From: Odontocerum albicorne
Lineage: Eukaryota; Arthropoda; Insecta; Trichoptera; Odontoceridae
Assembly (NCBI GenBank): GCA_949825065.1
Contig: OX463847.1
Location: 39,241,042 to 39,305,041, forward strand
Reading direction: 5' to 3'
DNA length: 64,000 nucleotides
The notes beneath the pieces are model-generated. The model saw only the letters and a program-made list of their open reading frames with translations. It was not told the DNA's origin and searched no databases. Positions 32,050 through 42,509 of the stretch are shown piece by piece. Positions within the stretch are counted from its first letter, which is position 1; each line of letters starts with the position of its first letter. A program made the position numbers and the translations under genes.

Positions 32050-32940
32050 CTTTATTTATATTACGAAGTTGTATTATAATTCATTGGTCAAAGTATAATC
32101 AGAAGTGTAATGTAAAATAATAAAGACCATAGTCGAAGCTCACGGACGAATAATAATAGATCTAAGTCAATTGGATCCACAACAATCCCCTAATCACTGC
32201 CCTGGAGGCTTACGAGAGTAAGTCTGACCTAGATTTCCGTTATAAGCACAGGCTTTTGAAGCATCCGCCACCTACAGTCATTAGTAAAGAGGGCCAATGA
32301 CCAATTTTGAAGCATCATCTGTTACCTGTCTAGTCCATCTACAGTATATGCTGGGATATCAAGGTTTGAGTGAACATGACGGAATGCAAGTAGCTTGAAC
32401 AAGTGAACATGTTTGCATTAAATAATTAGTTTAAAAATAATCAGTTATTTTAGAATTGTTATCTATCTATAAGTTAGTCTGTAGATGTTAACTGTTCTTA
32501 AGAAATTTCATTTTAAGATTATTAAAAGATAAAAGTAGTTGGGTAATATTCGTAGTTAAATATAGAAATTAGATTAGCTCTTAAGATATAAATTTGTATA
32601 TAGATATAGCCTTTGGCAAATGCTTGTATTGTAGATTACTTTACCAAATTATAAAAAAAAAGTGAATTGGATTCAAATGGATTAGCAATTATTACGGTAA
32701 ATCTATCTAATATCTGTCAATATTTTTAAGTAGAATATTTTTTTGATAACGTATATTCGAAAATATACGAAGATTCAGTATTGTTTCACGGGTTTCAAAA
32801 ACCATTTTTTTTTCTTTGATTTTTAATTAAATTTAATTTTAACGGTCGAATAACCTTTTCGACGTAAAATATGAAAACTCAACAATTAATGTAGTTTAAC
32901 ATTAACATGTAGCAGTTTTACACAGTAGAATAAAATTTTT
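32050..32940. other. No recognisable gene; slightly GC-richer patch
   Basis: The patch at 32130-32400 has more balanced composition than its surroundings, but only short frames. I could not link it to a family. Confidence 0.3.
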
Positions 32941-33029
32941 TTGCAGTATAAGACGAAAAACAAAATAAAGTATACAATTCAATCAGTAAAAAAAACCTAT
33001 GCAATTCAATCAATTCATTTTGGTAAGAA

Positions 33030-33235
33030 TTCACGGAAATATTCGAATGACACAGACATTTTTTCACCTAGTATTCGGGGGTATAAGTATACCTATGACT
33101 TCGGTTATATCTATTCTTTCAAAAACAAAAGAAAAAAAAACATGCCGGTGTGCTCCGATTGCCTAACTTTAGGTGTGCCATCGGATCCAGTACAGTAGTG
33201 TGATCGGCGAGATTGCTGGTGTGCAACGGATCGCT
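33030..33235 (+). repeat. Dispersed repeat, copy 1 (paired with 39525-39715)
   Basis: Shared words are GTATTCG(G/T)GGGTATAAG, TATGACTT(C/T)GGT, ATTCTTTCAAAAA, AAAACATGCC(G/A)GTG and a GATTGCTGGTGT-like end. The second copy directly follows a LINE tail and minisatellite at 39.3-39.5 kb. Confidence 0.6.
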
Positions 33236-33259
33236 TACTTAAAAATAACTTAAATTCGG

Positions 33260-33585
33260 CGAATGTTGCTACTTTTGACAACAACGTTGACTCTCGGCCA
33301 CGTTATTTTATATAATTAAGATATGTACGTCCATCCCTATATTAAAAGGTAGAATAGTAAAATTTCGCACCACTGCTAAATATGCATGTCTTTATTATTC
33401 TTATCGAACGTATTTTGTCTCCTTTGACAATAGCGTTGTCTCCTGGCCACGTTATTCAATATATTAAAAATATGTACATCCATCCTTGCTAACAAAGATA
33501 GAGCGGAAATATTTCGTATCCTTACTTTATGAAGCTCTCTTTAATATCGTATCCAAAGTATTTTGCCTCTATCAAACGATTTCAC
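33260..33585 (+). repeat. Diverged tandem duplication, ~140-bp period
   Basis: Two units share TTTGACAA(C/T)A(A/G)CGTTG, CTC(T/C)(C/T)GGCCACGTTATT, ATATGTAC(G/A)TCCATCC and a TTTCG(C/T)A(C/T)C segment. The GGCCACGTT word links it loosely to the unclassified repeat at 343. Confidence 0.55.
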
Positions 33586-33774
33586 GGAAAGTTCACGCTA
33601 TGTGCAAATTAAAAAAACATAATTTTCTAATTTGAATAAATATTTTGCGAAAAGTTTTTAAAGGATGAAACTTTTTCAAATAATTAATGAACCAAACTTA
33701 GTTTCTCAGTTGAAAGACTCGAAAATTAATTTAATTAAGAAGCTTCTGAATTTAATTTATATTAAGATTAATAT

Positions 33775-33885
33775 CTAAGCCCTCCGTGGCCTAGCGGGTA
33801 AACCGGCTGTCTTAGAAAATGGTCCACCTGATTTTCACATATTTAAAACCTTTCACATCTCAAGTATAAATATGGACTTGGTGTA
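33775..33885 (+). repeat. SINE family 1 head
   Basis: CTCCGTGGCCTAGCGGGTAA and ACCGGCTGTCTTAG match the tRNA-like head; the B-box is corrupted (GTCCACCTGATTTTC). The body is absent. Confidence 0.5.
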
Positions 33886-33894
33886 GGTTTAAAT

Positions 33895-34195
33895 AAAAAT
33901 AACTAATATAGCGCCATTCAACTTAGGACTCAAACCCATCACTATTGACAGATTCAAAATATTACAAAATAACTAAATATGATACATACATAAGTTGAGT
34001 GTAAGGATAGGAAGATGGTGGCTGTAGCCATTAGATTAGGTTCTTACCCGCATCTGTATATATTCAGAAAAACATATACAGAAAACTTACCAAGGAAAAA
34101 CGAACTAAAAATAATCTTCGTAGATCTTCCGTTATATGATACCAACACATTGTGCTTTAGATTTAGTGTAGTGTAAGTTTAGTATTGTGAAGTGT
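33895..34195 (+). repeat. SINE family 2 copy (long)
   Basis: This copy parallels 51420-51735 through most of its length: GCGCCATTCAACTTAGGACT, then GTTGAGTGTAAGGATAGGA, AGATGGTGGCTGTAGCCATT, CATATACAGAAAACTTACCA and TAGTGTAGTGTAAG. Together with 51.4 kb it defines a ~320-bp unit. Confidence 0.65.
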
Positions 34196-34899
34196 TCATT
34201 CAATTTTGATAAGGCCTCCCCAAAAGTGTTGTCTTTAAGGACTTCCTTTAGCTGCACACGCCACTCATATCTCTAATACCAAGAGGCAGACAGTTCAAAA
34301 TGTGACACATTAATTTTAAAAGTTTTTACTATTTTCTGTAAATGGAATATTTAATTCATAAGTAAAATTTCTTATGAGAAATACAAATACCAACTTATAA
34401 TTCAAGTGATAAAAACATTTATGAATTCATTTTATATTGTTTTAAGTAAGTTTCATTTTTTTCAATAACGTTATTATTATCGAAACTTAGTTTCAATTTA
34501 ACTTAAAAAGTAATTTTTCATAGTTTATAACTCAATTATCTCGAAACAATGTCCTTTTGACTTTTGGCAGACTTTTTTTATAGACGCAATTTACTTAACA
34601 TGACGTTACTTGAAATAAGTTTTTTTTACTTTTTTGACATAAAATACATACATTAATTAATTCGTTGTATAAGGTTATTCAAAGAATTGTATTGTTTTTT
34701 TCGAAAATAATGTAGTTTCATCTCCAGGGTTGTTTGAAGTCAACTTTGCTATATACTTTTCGGTATATAATGAAGTCTCATGGGTTCATCCCATCACGAA
34801 AAAACATGCGTACGGCTTCTAAAAAGGTGTACAGTTTCTTATAGTTGTTGCTTCGATTTGATTAAGGGGTGCCATGCAGATTTGTAGAGAAAGTCGTCA

Positions 34900-34950
34900 A
34901 ACAAGCCCTGATGATGAAAACTGCTACGTTTTCGAAACGTCGGTATTATA
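34900..34950 (+). ncRNA. Hammerhead-ribozyme-like motif, type C (probable PLE terminus)
   Basis: Order on the plus strand: GCC, CUGAUGA, an extra U, GAAAAC, UGCUAC, GUUUUC, GAAA, C, GUC, GGU. GAAAAC/GUUUUC is a perfect 6-bp stem II. ACGU is self-complementary as stem III and is followed by C, giving the classical GUC cleavage triplet. GCC/GGU gives the inner stem I. An outer stem I is not clear. Primary sequence differs from types A and B, but the single extra base before stem II is shared. Confidence 0.5.
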
Positions 34951-35314
34951 AGCCAAACCCAGAGTACAACACTTCGAAAGTCCTCATTTAATTTATAGGA
35001 ATTACCGCGAACGCCTCAAAACATATTGGCCACATTAAGTTCAAGGGTATGAATGTCGTGCCTGAATCCAATGTATTAAAATTCAAGATCGATGAAATCT
35101 TCACGTTGTGTCAAATCTCTTTGGAATATTGAACAATCCAAGCTGTTCTCAATATTTGCGTGAAACTTTTCATTTTCTTTCTGAGTATGAACTATTCCTT
35201 CAGCCTGGTGTCGCCATCTTTTCACACATCACCTTTTGCGTTTCATTTGGCTCGACTTTAAAACGATCTTCCTGGCTCAATCAAATGTGATATGCATGCA
35301 TAGAGAAGATTGTC

Positions 35315-35400
35315 AGACTTTCTTACCTCGACACATATCTATCGTTTCTTCTACATATGTATAAACACATTTTTATACAACTCATATTTCAATTCATTTA
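35315..35400 (-). repeat. RTE-type LINE 3' terminal piece
   Basis: The plus strand shows CTTACCTCGACACATATCTA, CGTTTCTTCTACATATG and a CAACTCATATTTC piece, the reverse of the C-terminal LINE coding end. Confidence 0.4.
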
Positions 35401-35404
35401 AATT

Positions 35405-35495
35405 TTAAGGAAAATTTTGTACAGCGTCGTCTAGACAGCAGACTCTCCTCAAGGGCGTTCTAGCTCGGGACTCGAATCCCACTATTATCAAATAA
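35405..35495 (+). repeat. SINE family 2 head
   Basis: GCGTCGTCTAGACAGCAGAC, TCTCCTCAAGGGCGTTCTAG and CTCGGGACTCGAATCCC. This is the clearest copy of the SINE family 2 5' end, including a good B-box-like GGGACTCGAATCCC. Confidence 0.65.
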
Positions 35496-35557
35496 ATCAC
35501 ATCTGGCAACAATAGCAGCTTCCGAACGAATCATGGATAACACTTTCTTTAAGTATA

Positions 35558-35725
35558 CAATAAAACCTGGTGGAATTATTACCATCTGGCAATTTCTTTA
35601 ATTAGACCAGAAATATGTTTATGAGGCCTTAAGTGAAATCTAGGTTGCAGTTGGAATCGAACCCGCAACCTTTGAATCAGAAGATATGTGTCTTAGTAAC
35701 TAGGCCACGAAAGTCATCACAATTT
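35558..35725 (-). repeat. SINE family 1 copy
   Basis: On the minus strand: head with TGGCCTAGTTACTAAGAC and GGTTGCGGGTTCGATTCC, body AAGGCCTCATAAACATATTT, tail ACCAGGTTTTATTG. This is the cleanest minus-strand copy, with an almost consensus B-box. Confidence 0.7.
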
Positions 35726-35734
35726 TTTTACGTT

Positions 35735-35905
35735 TCCTTTTTCCAAAATATAATTCACTCGATCCAACCATTTTTTTCTTGATTTTCCTCTCACACGCCT
35801 TCCATTTGTACTATTTATTTTCTTAGTATTTCGTCATTCATTCATTATACATGCCCAAACCATCTCAGAGTGCTATTCGTCATCTAAATCAATACATTAG
35901 CCTTA
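35735..35905 (-). pseudogene. RTE-type LINE fragment
   Basis: The minus-strand order is a WFGHVxRM relic (CCAAACCATC region), then TKRILRK, NSTNGRRV and KKWLDRVN (35755-35790), consistent with the WFGHVERM...GRGRPRKxWLDQVN block. Confidence 0.5.
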
Positions 35906-36534
35906 AGTTCATAGACGTGCTGTTATTTTTTAAAGATAAATTTTTACTCAAATATACCTCGTCGCTAATCTTATGAAACATTTCCTAATCCTTTTTCTAT
36001 TTTCATTGAGATTTATATTTTGTTTTAATTTTTGTAACATTTACTCAAGTGTTATATAATTTTTCTAAGTTAAAGACAGTTGTGAATACGGATAAAATAT
36101 GAAACAAACGCTAGTTGATTGAAAGACATAGATTTAAATCAATAAATCTAACACACGTAACATAGTTATGTGAAAGTTTAAAAAAATCATAAATGAATTA
36201 CACTTCGTATGGTGAGGCGCTACTGATTCTATTTTTTTAAATTAATTTTTAGATGGTTTTACCGGAGGCTGTACTTTTTTTTTAAATTTCCATTCGGAAT
36301 ACACGTTGTTAAAAATGTGTACATATTATTTTCGAAAAGAAAATAATGATACCAAAAAATGAAAATAAATATTTCGGATAAAAGTAATCAACACAATGAG
36401 AAATATAATATCGTTGACTAAAAGCTTTTTCTTGTTATGACTTTGATCATCAACTACCCCTATTAGAGTAAGATATACAGGGTATATACTATATCCCCAT
36501 CGTATTATGCAATAAAATTAAGCTTTAGTGACAT

Positions 36535-36730
36535 ATATAAACTACAGCTTTATTTTATGGTACTGGGCGATTTCTTTAATTCAACAAGAGATATGATAAA
36601 GAGGCCTGATGTGTAAAACGGCTGAATTGCTTTAGTAAAAAAAACTGTTACTGACGGCAATTAAACTGGCAACTTCTTGATTGAAAGAAGGTGTCGTACC
36701 CATTAAGCCATAAAAGTCGTCACATCCTGA
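36535..36730 (-). repeat. SINE family 1 copy, diverged
   Basis: The minus strand reads TTATGGCTTAATGGGTACGA near the head, GTTGCCAGTTTAATTGCCG in the B-box region, and GGCCTCTTTATCATATCTCT in the body. The order matches the copy at 35.6 kb. Confidence 0.5.
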
Positions 36731-36739
36731 AATAACTAC

Positions 36740-37735
36740 TTCGCATTTGTCTCATTTATATATGCTCACTCATGTGGCCTTAAGGGTGTATTCTACTCTA
36801 AAAATTTGAAAAAAAATATTTTTTTTTGGCATATTTTTAAAGTTTAAACCTTTAAGAATATGTTATCAAAAGAAAATTTTAAAATTATCAATATTTACGA
36901 AGTTATAGCTATAAATGAGGCAGCAATAAAGCAATTACGCCGCACCGGTATGACTCAGACAATAATCTCAAAATTTTAAACGCGTTTTTCTCGAAACTAC
37001 TTTTTTCGACCGGGTCGACATAAAATCTCAAGTTCTATCTAGTCGATTGCCTTCAAATTTGATATAAAACTTTAATAAATGTTTTTATATCGTTTTTACC
37101 TTTAAAAAATTAAAACTACCTTTTTTACTATTTTTTAAAAATTAAAATATTTGAAAAAAAAAGGGTAAAAAAATTGATATTTTTTTCAGACAGCTGCCAT
37201 TTTACCATTTTTTTTGTAATAACAACATTATTTTTTATCAAGAAACTGTGTCTGATTTTTGTTTCAGATTTACAAAAGGGCTTCAATCATGTCGACCAGC
37301 TCACCCCCTTTTTTTAACGTAAAGATATAACAGCTGATAACATCTTGAATTTAATTTCAATAAATAACTCAAATTGTCAATAAACAAACTGTAAAAAAAT
37401 GCATCGGAAATTTTTTTCAGTTTTTTTTTATTTAGTGTGAAAAAAAAAAGCCCGAAATTCACGCCTCTAAAGTAGAATACCCCCTTAAGGATACTTGGCG
37501 TCCCTGATTCATAACTTGACAAATTCGCTTTCAAACAGGTGTAACTATCAGAAATCAAAATTAATGTTTTCTGTTGCTTATTTAACGTTTTACATACACT
37601 TGAAAAGTGCTTTCATGGAACGACAATACCTCAATAGCCCTAAGAAAGGCTGCAAATGTTTAAACTTGCAGATTAAAACTTACAGCTCCATTTACTGACC
37701 ACTCTCACCTTAAAGGTGCTTTATATAAATATATT
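36740..37735. other. No recognisable gene or element
   Basis: AT-rich with poly-A/T runs. Frames at 37301-37558 (minus) and 37495-37698 (plus) match no family known to me. A stretch at 36775-37480 contains two forms of one sentence (CTACTCTAAAAATTT and AAAGTAGAATACCCCCTTA, inverted), so it may be an element with short inverted ends. Confidence 0.3.
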
Positions 37736-37739
37736 ATTA

Positions 37740-37830
37740 CCTGTGTTGTCCAGTTGGTTATACGCTTGGCATTCACCCAGGGGGCTTAAAAACAACGGGT
37801 TTAAGTCTGGTTAATAAGTTGAACGCATTA
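37740..37830 (+). repeat. SINE-like tRNA head
   Basis: TGTTGTCCAGTTGGTTATAC (A-box side) and ACGGGTTTAAGTCTGG (B-box side) in tRNA-like spacing. It lacks the family 1 body. Confidence 0.35.
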
Positions 37831-38364
37831 TTGCTGCTTCTTGTTTTGCATTGACGAATCGCGAGTGAAGGGTCTAGTAAAGGGATTGTTCGATCTAAAA
37901 GTTCGATAAATGCAACTGAAGACAATACTGTCTCCTGACCATGTAAATGAAATCACAACCAAGTAAAGATAAAAAAATATTAATTTAAATGTATCATATA
38001 TTGTACATATTTCTACATAAGATAATGTCTTATATCAGTCATCTCACTAAGCTCATTATGTATTCTGAAACAGCTGACTTGACCTGAAAAATTCACTGAC
38101 AAACAATTCATCAAGTAGAGTTGGAGTCTCTCGTGAGATTCGATCATTTAGCGGATGTAATTTTTTTGCACAATTTCATCTAAATGACCTATCAGAAAAG
38201 GCATATTATCAAACAAACTGTCGAAACATTATAAACATATTAATATAATTATCCTACGCCTTGGGCTAGTTAATATACAGTTTTAAATTATAATTTCACA
38301 ATAACAAGTATTTATAATTTTCACACTTATAAGCTAAAACAATTACACGAAACACAACAATTCA

Positions 38365-38645
38365 TATCATCAAGTCGTGTCGTTTGCGGAATAGGCAGTC
38401 AGAACTGATCTCCAAACTTGTCTATCCAAGAACAAAACTTTCGTCTCCACCATATTCAAACATATCGTTAAGCATACTATTTTCTAACTCATACTTCTCG
38501 ATTGTCCTTCTTTTCAAATTTGGTCTTTTTTATCCAGTAACACATAACTTGCACTTCTGACTTGTATACTCGTTTAGTCATTCTATCATCATTCATTCTC
38601 TCCACATGTCCAAACCATCTTAAAACTCCTTTCTTATCAAATAAG
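38365..38645 (-). pseudogene. RTE-type LINE 3' end (subfamily with CACGCCGTGT tail)
   Basis: The plus strand begins with CATCAAGTCGTGTCGTTTGC and ends with TCCACATGTCCAAACCATCT. It parallels 55620-55890 (AATCACGCCGTGTCCGTTGC start). The minus strand retains relics of WFGHVERMN and LTKRVYKSEVQV. Confidence 0.55.
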
Positions 38646-39044
38646 AGCAAAATGTAATTACGTCAATTCAGTATTCTTCATAAAACAATCAAGTAAAATA
38701 ACAAATGAAAAACTTCTATTTGACGTCATATTCTTTGTCAACCAAAAGACAACGTTACTGACAGGCTTGAATTATTACGAGGACACTCTGATTTTATATT
38801 GTCAGAATTGAGAGGTTTCTTACAATGAAGGACTTACAAAAAAGAGTTAATTGTTTAATTAATTATTCCTTCCATGAAATTTCCTTCTTACTAGAAAGAC
38901 TAAAGTTATAAATTGTTGAAAGCTTTATAAATAACTTTTTCAATTCACTTCAGTATGATTACTCAGTAGCATGATTATCCATTTTATTTATTTAACATTT
39001 TCTTTCAAATACATTTGCAGATTTTTGCCTATATTATAATACAA

Positions 39045-39290
39045 ACATACATACCATCACTTCATTTCCCTGTCTAGGTAGGCAGGGAGGACAGAGCGCC
39101 AAGGTTTTCTATCTCTACACACATCCTTCACCTCTTCTACATCCATAATACACCTTCCTATAGAACTTCTGCTACGATTTCTTTGACTTTTTGCGTTTAG
39201 TTCTTTGAGAATATCATTTATTTGATCCAACCATACCTTTCTAGGTTCTTCTCTCGCACACTTTTCACTCACACATGTGAGTGAAAGGCG
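39045..39290 (-). pseudogene. RTE-type LINE C-terminal piece
   Basis: A 71-codon frame reads EEPRKVWLDQINDILKELNA, then SIGRCIMDVEEVKDVCRD and RKPWRSVLPAYLDREMK. This is the best-preserved C-terminus of the commonest LINE. It ends at the CATCACTTCATTTCCCTG tail and abuts the 43-bp minisatellite. Confidence 0.8.
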
Positions 39291-39300
39291 TGTGAGACAT

Positions 39301-39487
39301 AAATCATCACGCCGTTAAATATATCATCATGCACCAGTTACATATATCATCACGCCGTTAAATATATCATCATGCATCAGTTACATATATCGTCACGCCG
39401 TTAAATATATCATCATGCATCAGTTACTTATACCATCACGCCGTTAAATATATAATCATGCATCAGTTACATGTATCATCACGCCGT
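39301..39487 (+). repeat. Minisatellite, 43-bp unit, ~4.3 copies
   Basis: The unit is ATCATCACGCCGTTAAATAT, then ATCATCATGCATCAGTTACA and TAT. The ATCATCACGCCGT word is also the 3' tail word of the LINE subfamily (55622, 38370), so the array probably grew from a LINE tail. Confidence 0.92.
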
Positions 39488-39524
39488 GTTCTTTGCGGAG
39501 TAAGTAGAAAGAACAGATCTCCAA

Positions 39525-39715
39525 CTTTTGCAGGTATTTTTTCCGTTAGTATTCGTGGGTATAAGGATAATTATGACTTTGGTCATACATATTCTTTCAA
39601 AAAGAGAAAAAGAAAAAAACATGCCAGTGAACTTCAGTGTGTCATTGGATCTAGAATAGCGATGTGACTGGTGAGGTTGCTGGTGTTCAACTACCCACTC
39701 ACTTAATAAAAAACG
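39525..39715 (+). repeat. Dispersed repeat, copy 2 (paired with 33030-33235)
   Basis: See 33030. The match covers ~180 bases with scattered substitutions. It starts right after the CACGCCGTGTTCTTTGCGG LINE-tail sequence, so it may be LINE-derived. Confidence 0.6.
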
Positions 39716-39764
39716 ACCTCCAAGGCACAGCTTTGCTTTCCAACTGAATCGACGTTGTAATGGC

Positions 39765-39830
39765 GAAGGGATCCTCGACTACGAGGCCCAGCAATGACGA
39801 ATGATAGAATAAATTGAGAGTTCATGCGGA
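39765..39830 (+). repeat. Short dispersed repeat (paired with 57030-57075)
   Basis: Shares GGGATCCTCGACT(A/T)CGAGG and CCCAGCAA(T)GACG-like words with 57030-57075. Unclassified. Confidence 0.4.
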
Positions 39831-40362
39831 ATTGGTAGAAAAACACCAGTAATGGTTATGGGACTAAAAGGATATGTATCTGGAGTGCTTAAGAGCTGTT
39901 TCGTGCTTTAAGGACGGTTGTCCAGAATGGAAAGATGATGAGGATGATCGTTGTTTTAATAAAACTCGTTTAAAATCGGAATATGGAAAGAGGTATTTTA
40001 TTGTTCAACGTCGGTATTTATAATATTTGGAATGTGTGTAGAAATTCGCGGAAGATATGTCGCTGTCTCGTTCTCGCTAAACAACATTTATTGTTACACG
40101 TCTCGTATTTATATGATTTGTAGAAAGGCGCAGAAGATATGTCGCTGTCTCTTTCTCGCTAAAAAATAACACGCGGCTTGCGGGAGTGAGGATCGCTACA
40201 GTGCCATCAATCAAGTTGGTAATCATTTTTAAGAAATATTTTCTTATGAGGACGACTATAAACGGTAGTAAATGAAGAAGAAGAAACTTGTATTTAAAAT
40301 TCTTGATGTAAACTAATCAAGCAGTTTATATTTTAAACGATTTTATTGATAACTTTTCTTTC

Positions 40363-40505
40363 AGTATTATTTATAGTTTAGGCATAAACATTGTGGAGGT
40401 TTAAAGACATTATAATTTGTTTTATCAAACACTGTTATACCAGTTTCAAGGCTTTCACCTCATCATCAGGGGAGCACAGTGTTTGACAAAACAAATAACA
40501 ATTAT
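40363..40505. repeat. Inverted PLE cassette with leader, internally deleted
   Basis: The leader GGCATAAACATTGTGGAGGT leads into TTTGTTTTATCAAACACTG and a minus-oriented terminus with TTTCAAGGCTTTCACCTCAT. It then jumps to CAGTGTTTGACAAAACAAAT, the inverted end. The middle of the right arm is lost, so the hammerhead-like core is complete on the left arm only through CUGAUGA and stem II. Confidence 0.8.
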
Positions 40506-40909
40506 CTTTCAGTGTTTATTATGAAAAAAATCCTGATAAATTCATTCAGCAAGTGTGATCTCATAATATATCGAGAGAATTTTCCAATTTCCTATTATTT
40601 TTTGCACAGCTAAAAATGTCGGATAAATCTCCTCAGGCAAGAAAATCCCAAGAGAGGAACGCCATTCCTGAAGCGCTGGAGATAGGACAAATTCAATTTC
40701 CACAAATCCTTGATTTACAAGGATCGCACTTTGATTTTCAATAAAGAATTCATGAAACATAATATTTTTCATTTGTTGAGAAAATATTTGTACCCTTTAT
40801 ATTCAAACAAGTTGTCGTAAAACTATTTGAACTTTACATCTATTTAAACTTTTTTTTAAATTTTGTTTAATAAAAACTGCGACATTATTATGATATACTA
40901 TTATTTTAT

Positions 40910-41105
40910 ACTGACGATTTCTGTGGTTTAGTAGGTGACCCAGGTATTCCAGCCTGAGGGTTGCGTGTTCGATAAATGTCGACTCTCAATGTTTACGAGA
41001 ATATGGGTTCAGTTTAGTTTACCTTTAAGACCTCGTTTATATATTTTCGGTTGACTGTAAGAGATAAACCTGCCAGGTTATACTGTATGCAATAAAAATA
41101 AAACA
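40910..41105 (+). repeat. SINE family 1 copy
   Basis: Head TGTGGTTTAGTAGGTGACCC and GGTTGCGTGTTCGATAAATG. Body AAGACCTCGTTTATATATTT then CGGTTGACTG. Tail ACCTGCCAGGTTATACTGTA. Confidence 0.65.
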
Positions 41106-41248
41106 TAATTATGTCTTGTTTTAATGACGGGGTTGTGTTTTTCCTGATACTATGATTTTTTCCAACCCTAATCATTTTATTTATTCTTGGCCATTTATGA
41201 TCTAATTTTATTTTAATTTGGATTTTTTATAATCACTAATTTACAGTA

Positions 41249-41399
41249 CCCGGCGGTAAGTAATATACATCGGGCTTAAGAAAGAGACTGTCGCTTTGTA
41301 GAGCGTCGCAAGGTCAGTTCGCGCATCGTGCGACAGAGATGACCCTCTACAAAGGGGCAGTCTCTTTCTTAAGCCCGATGTGTATTACTTACCGTCGGG
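41249..41399. mobile_element. Foldback element / MITE, 151 bp
   Basis: The ends CCCGGCGGTAAGTAATATAC and (inward from the right) CCCGACGGTAAGTAATACAC continue into ATCGGGCTTAAGAAAGAGAC. This gives inverted repeats of ~45 bp or more, extending to the CTTTGTAGAG words. TA lies outside each end (41247-41248, 41400-41401), which fits a Tc1/mariner-superfamily MITE. No coding sequence. Confidence 0.85.
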
Positions 41400-41744
41400 T
41401 ACTATACGTAACAATTTTCTTGACGGTATTTAAGGTGACTATAAAACCTGCTTAGTTGAGTTGAATACATAAAAAATGGTAGTCTAAAGAATAGGCATTT
41501 TTTTGGTTTCTTAGATGCTTTGATACATTTTACTGAGAAAATAAACATTCAATATAGTTATGCTAAATCTAAGTATATATAAGGCTTAGATTGCCATTAA
41601 AAATTGAATAGGTATAACGCATTTAAGACAAATCTTTGGCTTTCATTTTAATAGAAAAAAAAGAGGTTTCGGTCTAGTTAAAGAGTTCATCTGGTAACAA
41701 AACTCACACGCTTTAGTCCTGCAAGTGTTGTTACTTGTCCACTT

Positions 41745-41860
41745 GAGGTAGTTACATGCCTACTCCAGTGGTTTTCAACCCAACTGTCCGATTATTGGAA
41801 CCGAAGATAGTATTTTCTAACGACCACGCTCTTCAACATATCTGTATTACAAAAGATCTT
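41745..41860 (+). repeat. Unclassified repeat (GGCCACGC motif family)
   Basis: TGCCTACTCCAGTGGTTTTC, TGGAACCGAAGATAGTATTT and GACCACGCTCTTCAACATAT follow the same order as 343-450. Confidence 0.45.
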
Positions 41861-42417
41861 GATGATAACATACCACAGGTCTAACTTAAGTGAAAGGAGC
41901 AGAAAGAGAAGATATTTCTTTAATTGTGTATAATATTATCTCAGTTCACTTAAATATAAGTTGACTGAGTTTGTTTTAAAAAAGAGCTAGTCGTTGTAAA
42001 TTATAGTAAAATTCCACAAGATGGGGAAAAAAGAAACTATAAAAACAACATCACTGAAGATGGTATCGTTTAAAGTGTCGCAAAAGAAATGCGGAGAAAA
42101 TCGCAGACGATTTTTGGAGAAATTTTGGCCAGTGAGAATTTGAAAAACATAAGAAATACCATAAGCTATCTCTCATGGTCGAGTATGATTGACATATATA
42201 TTGTGGATGAAAGACGCCTGTTCGTGTTTTGGTTAATAGTTTTCCAGTTGCGTTTCACTAAGCACAAAATTTATCTAGACAAATCAAACCCATAGCTCCA
42301 AAGGGAATAACACATTTTGTTTGGCGTAATAATAGTGCTGCCAAAATTTATAATTACGAGTATAAACATATTAGCTACCAAAAGCATAAATGTAGATGTA
42401 AAATGGTCTTAAAGTAA

Positions 42418-42505
42418 AACTAGTTTATATATGAATCGAACCTGGGGCAATCGCTAGCTTAGTATGAATGCTAACTGCTAGACCATGGCAACCGACTAAA
42501 TACTA
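42418..42505 (-). repeat. tRNA-like SINE head
   Basis: The minus strand has TGGTCTAGCAGTTAGCATTC (A-box side) and CCCAGGTTCGATTCATATA (B-box side). It resembles the copy at 29340. Confidence 0.45.
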
Positions 42506-42509
42506 TAAG

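Noticed and set aside
39765..39960. Possible RTE 3' end around GGATCCTCGACTACGAGG
   Set aside because: No conserved LINE residues could be read in any frame; kept only as a short dispersed repeat.
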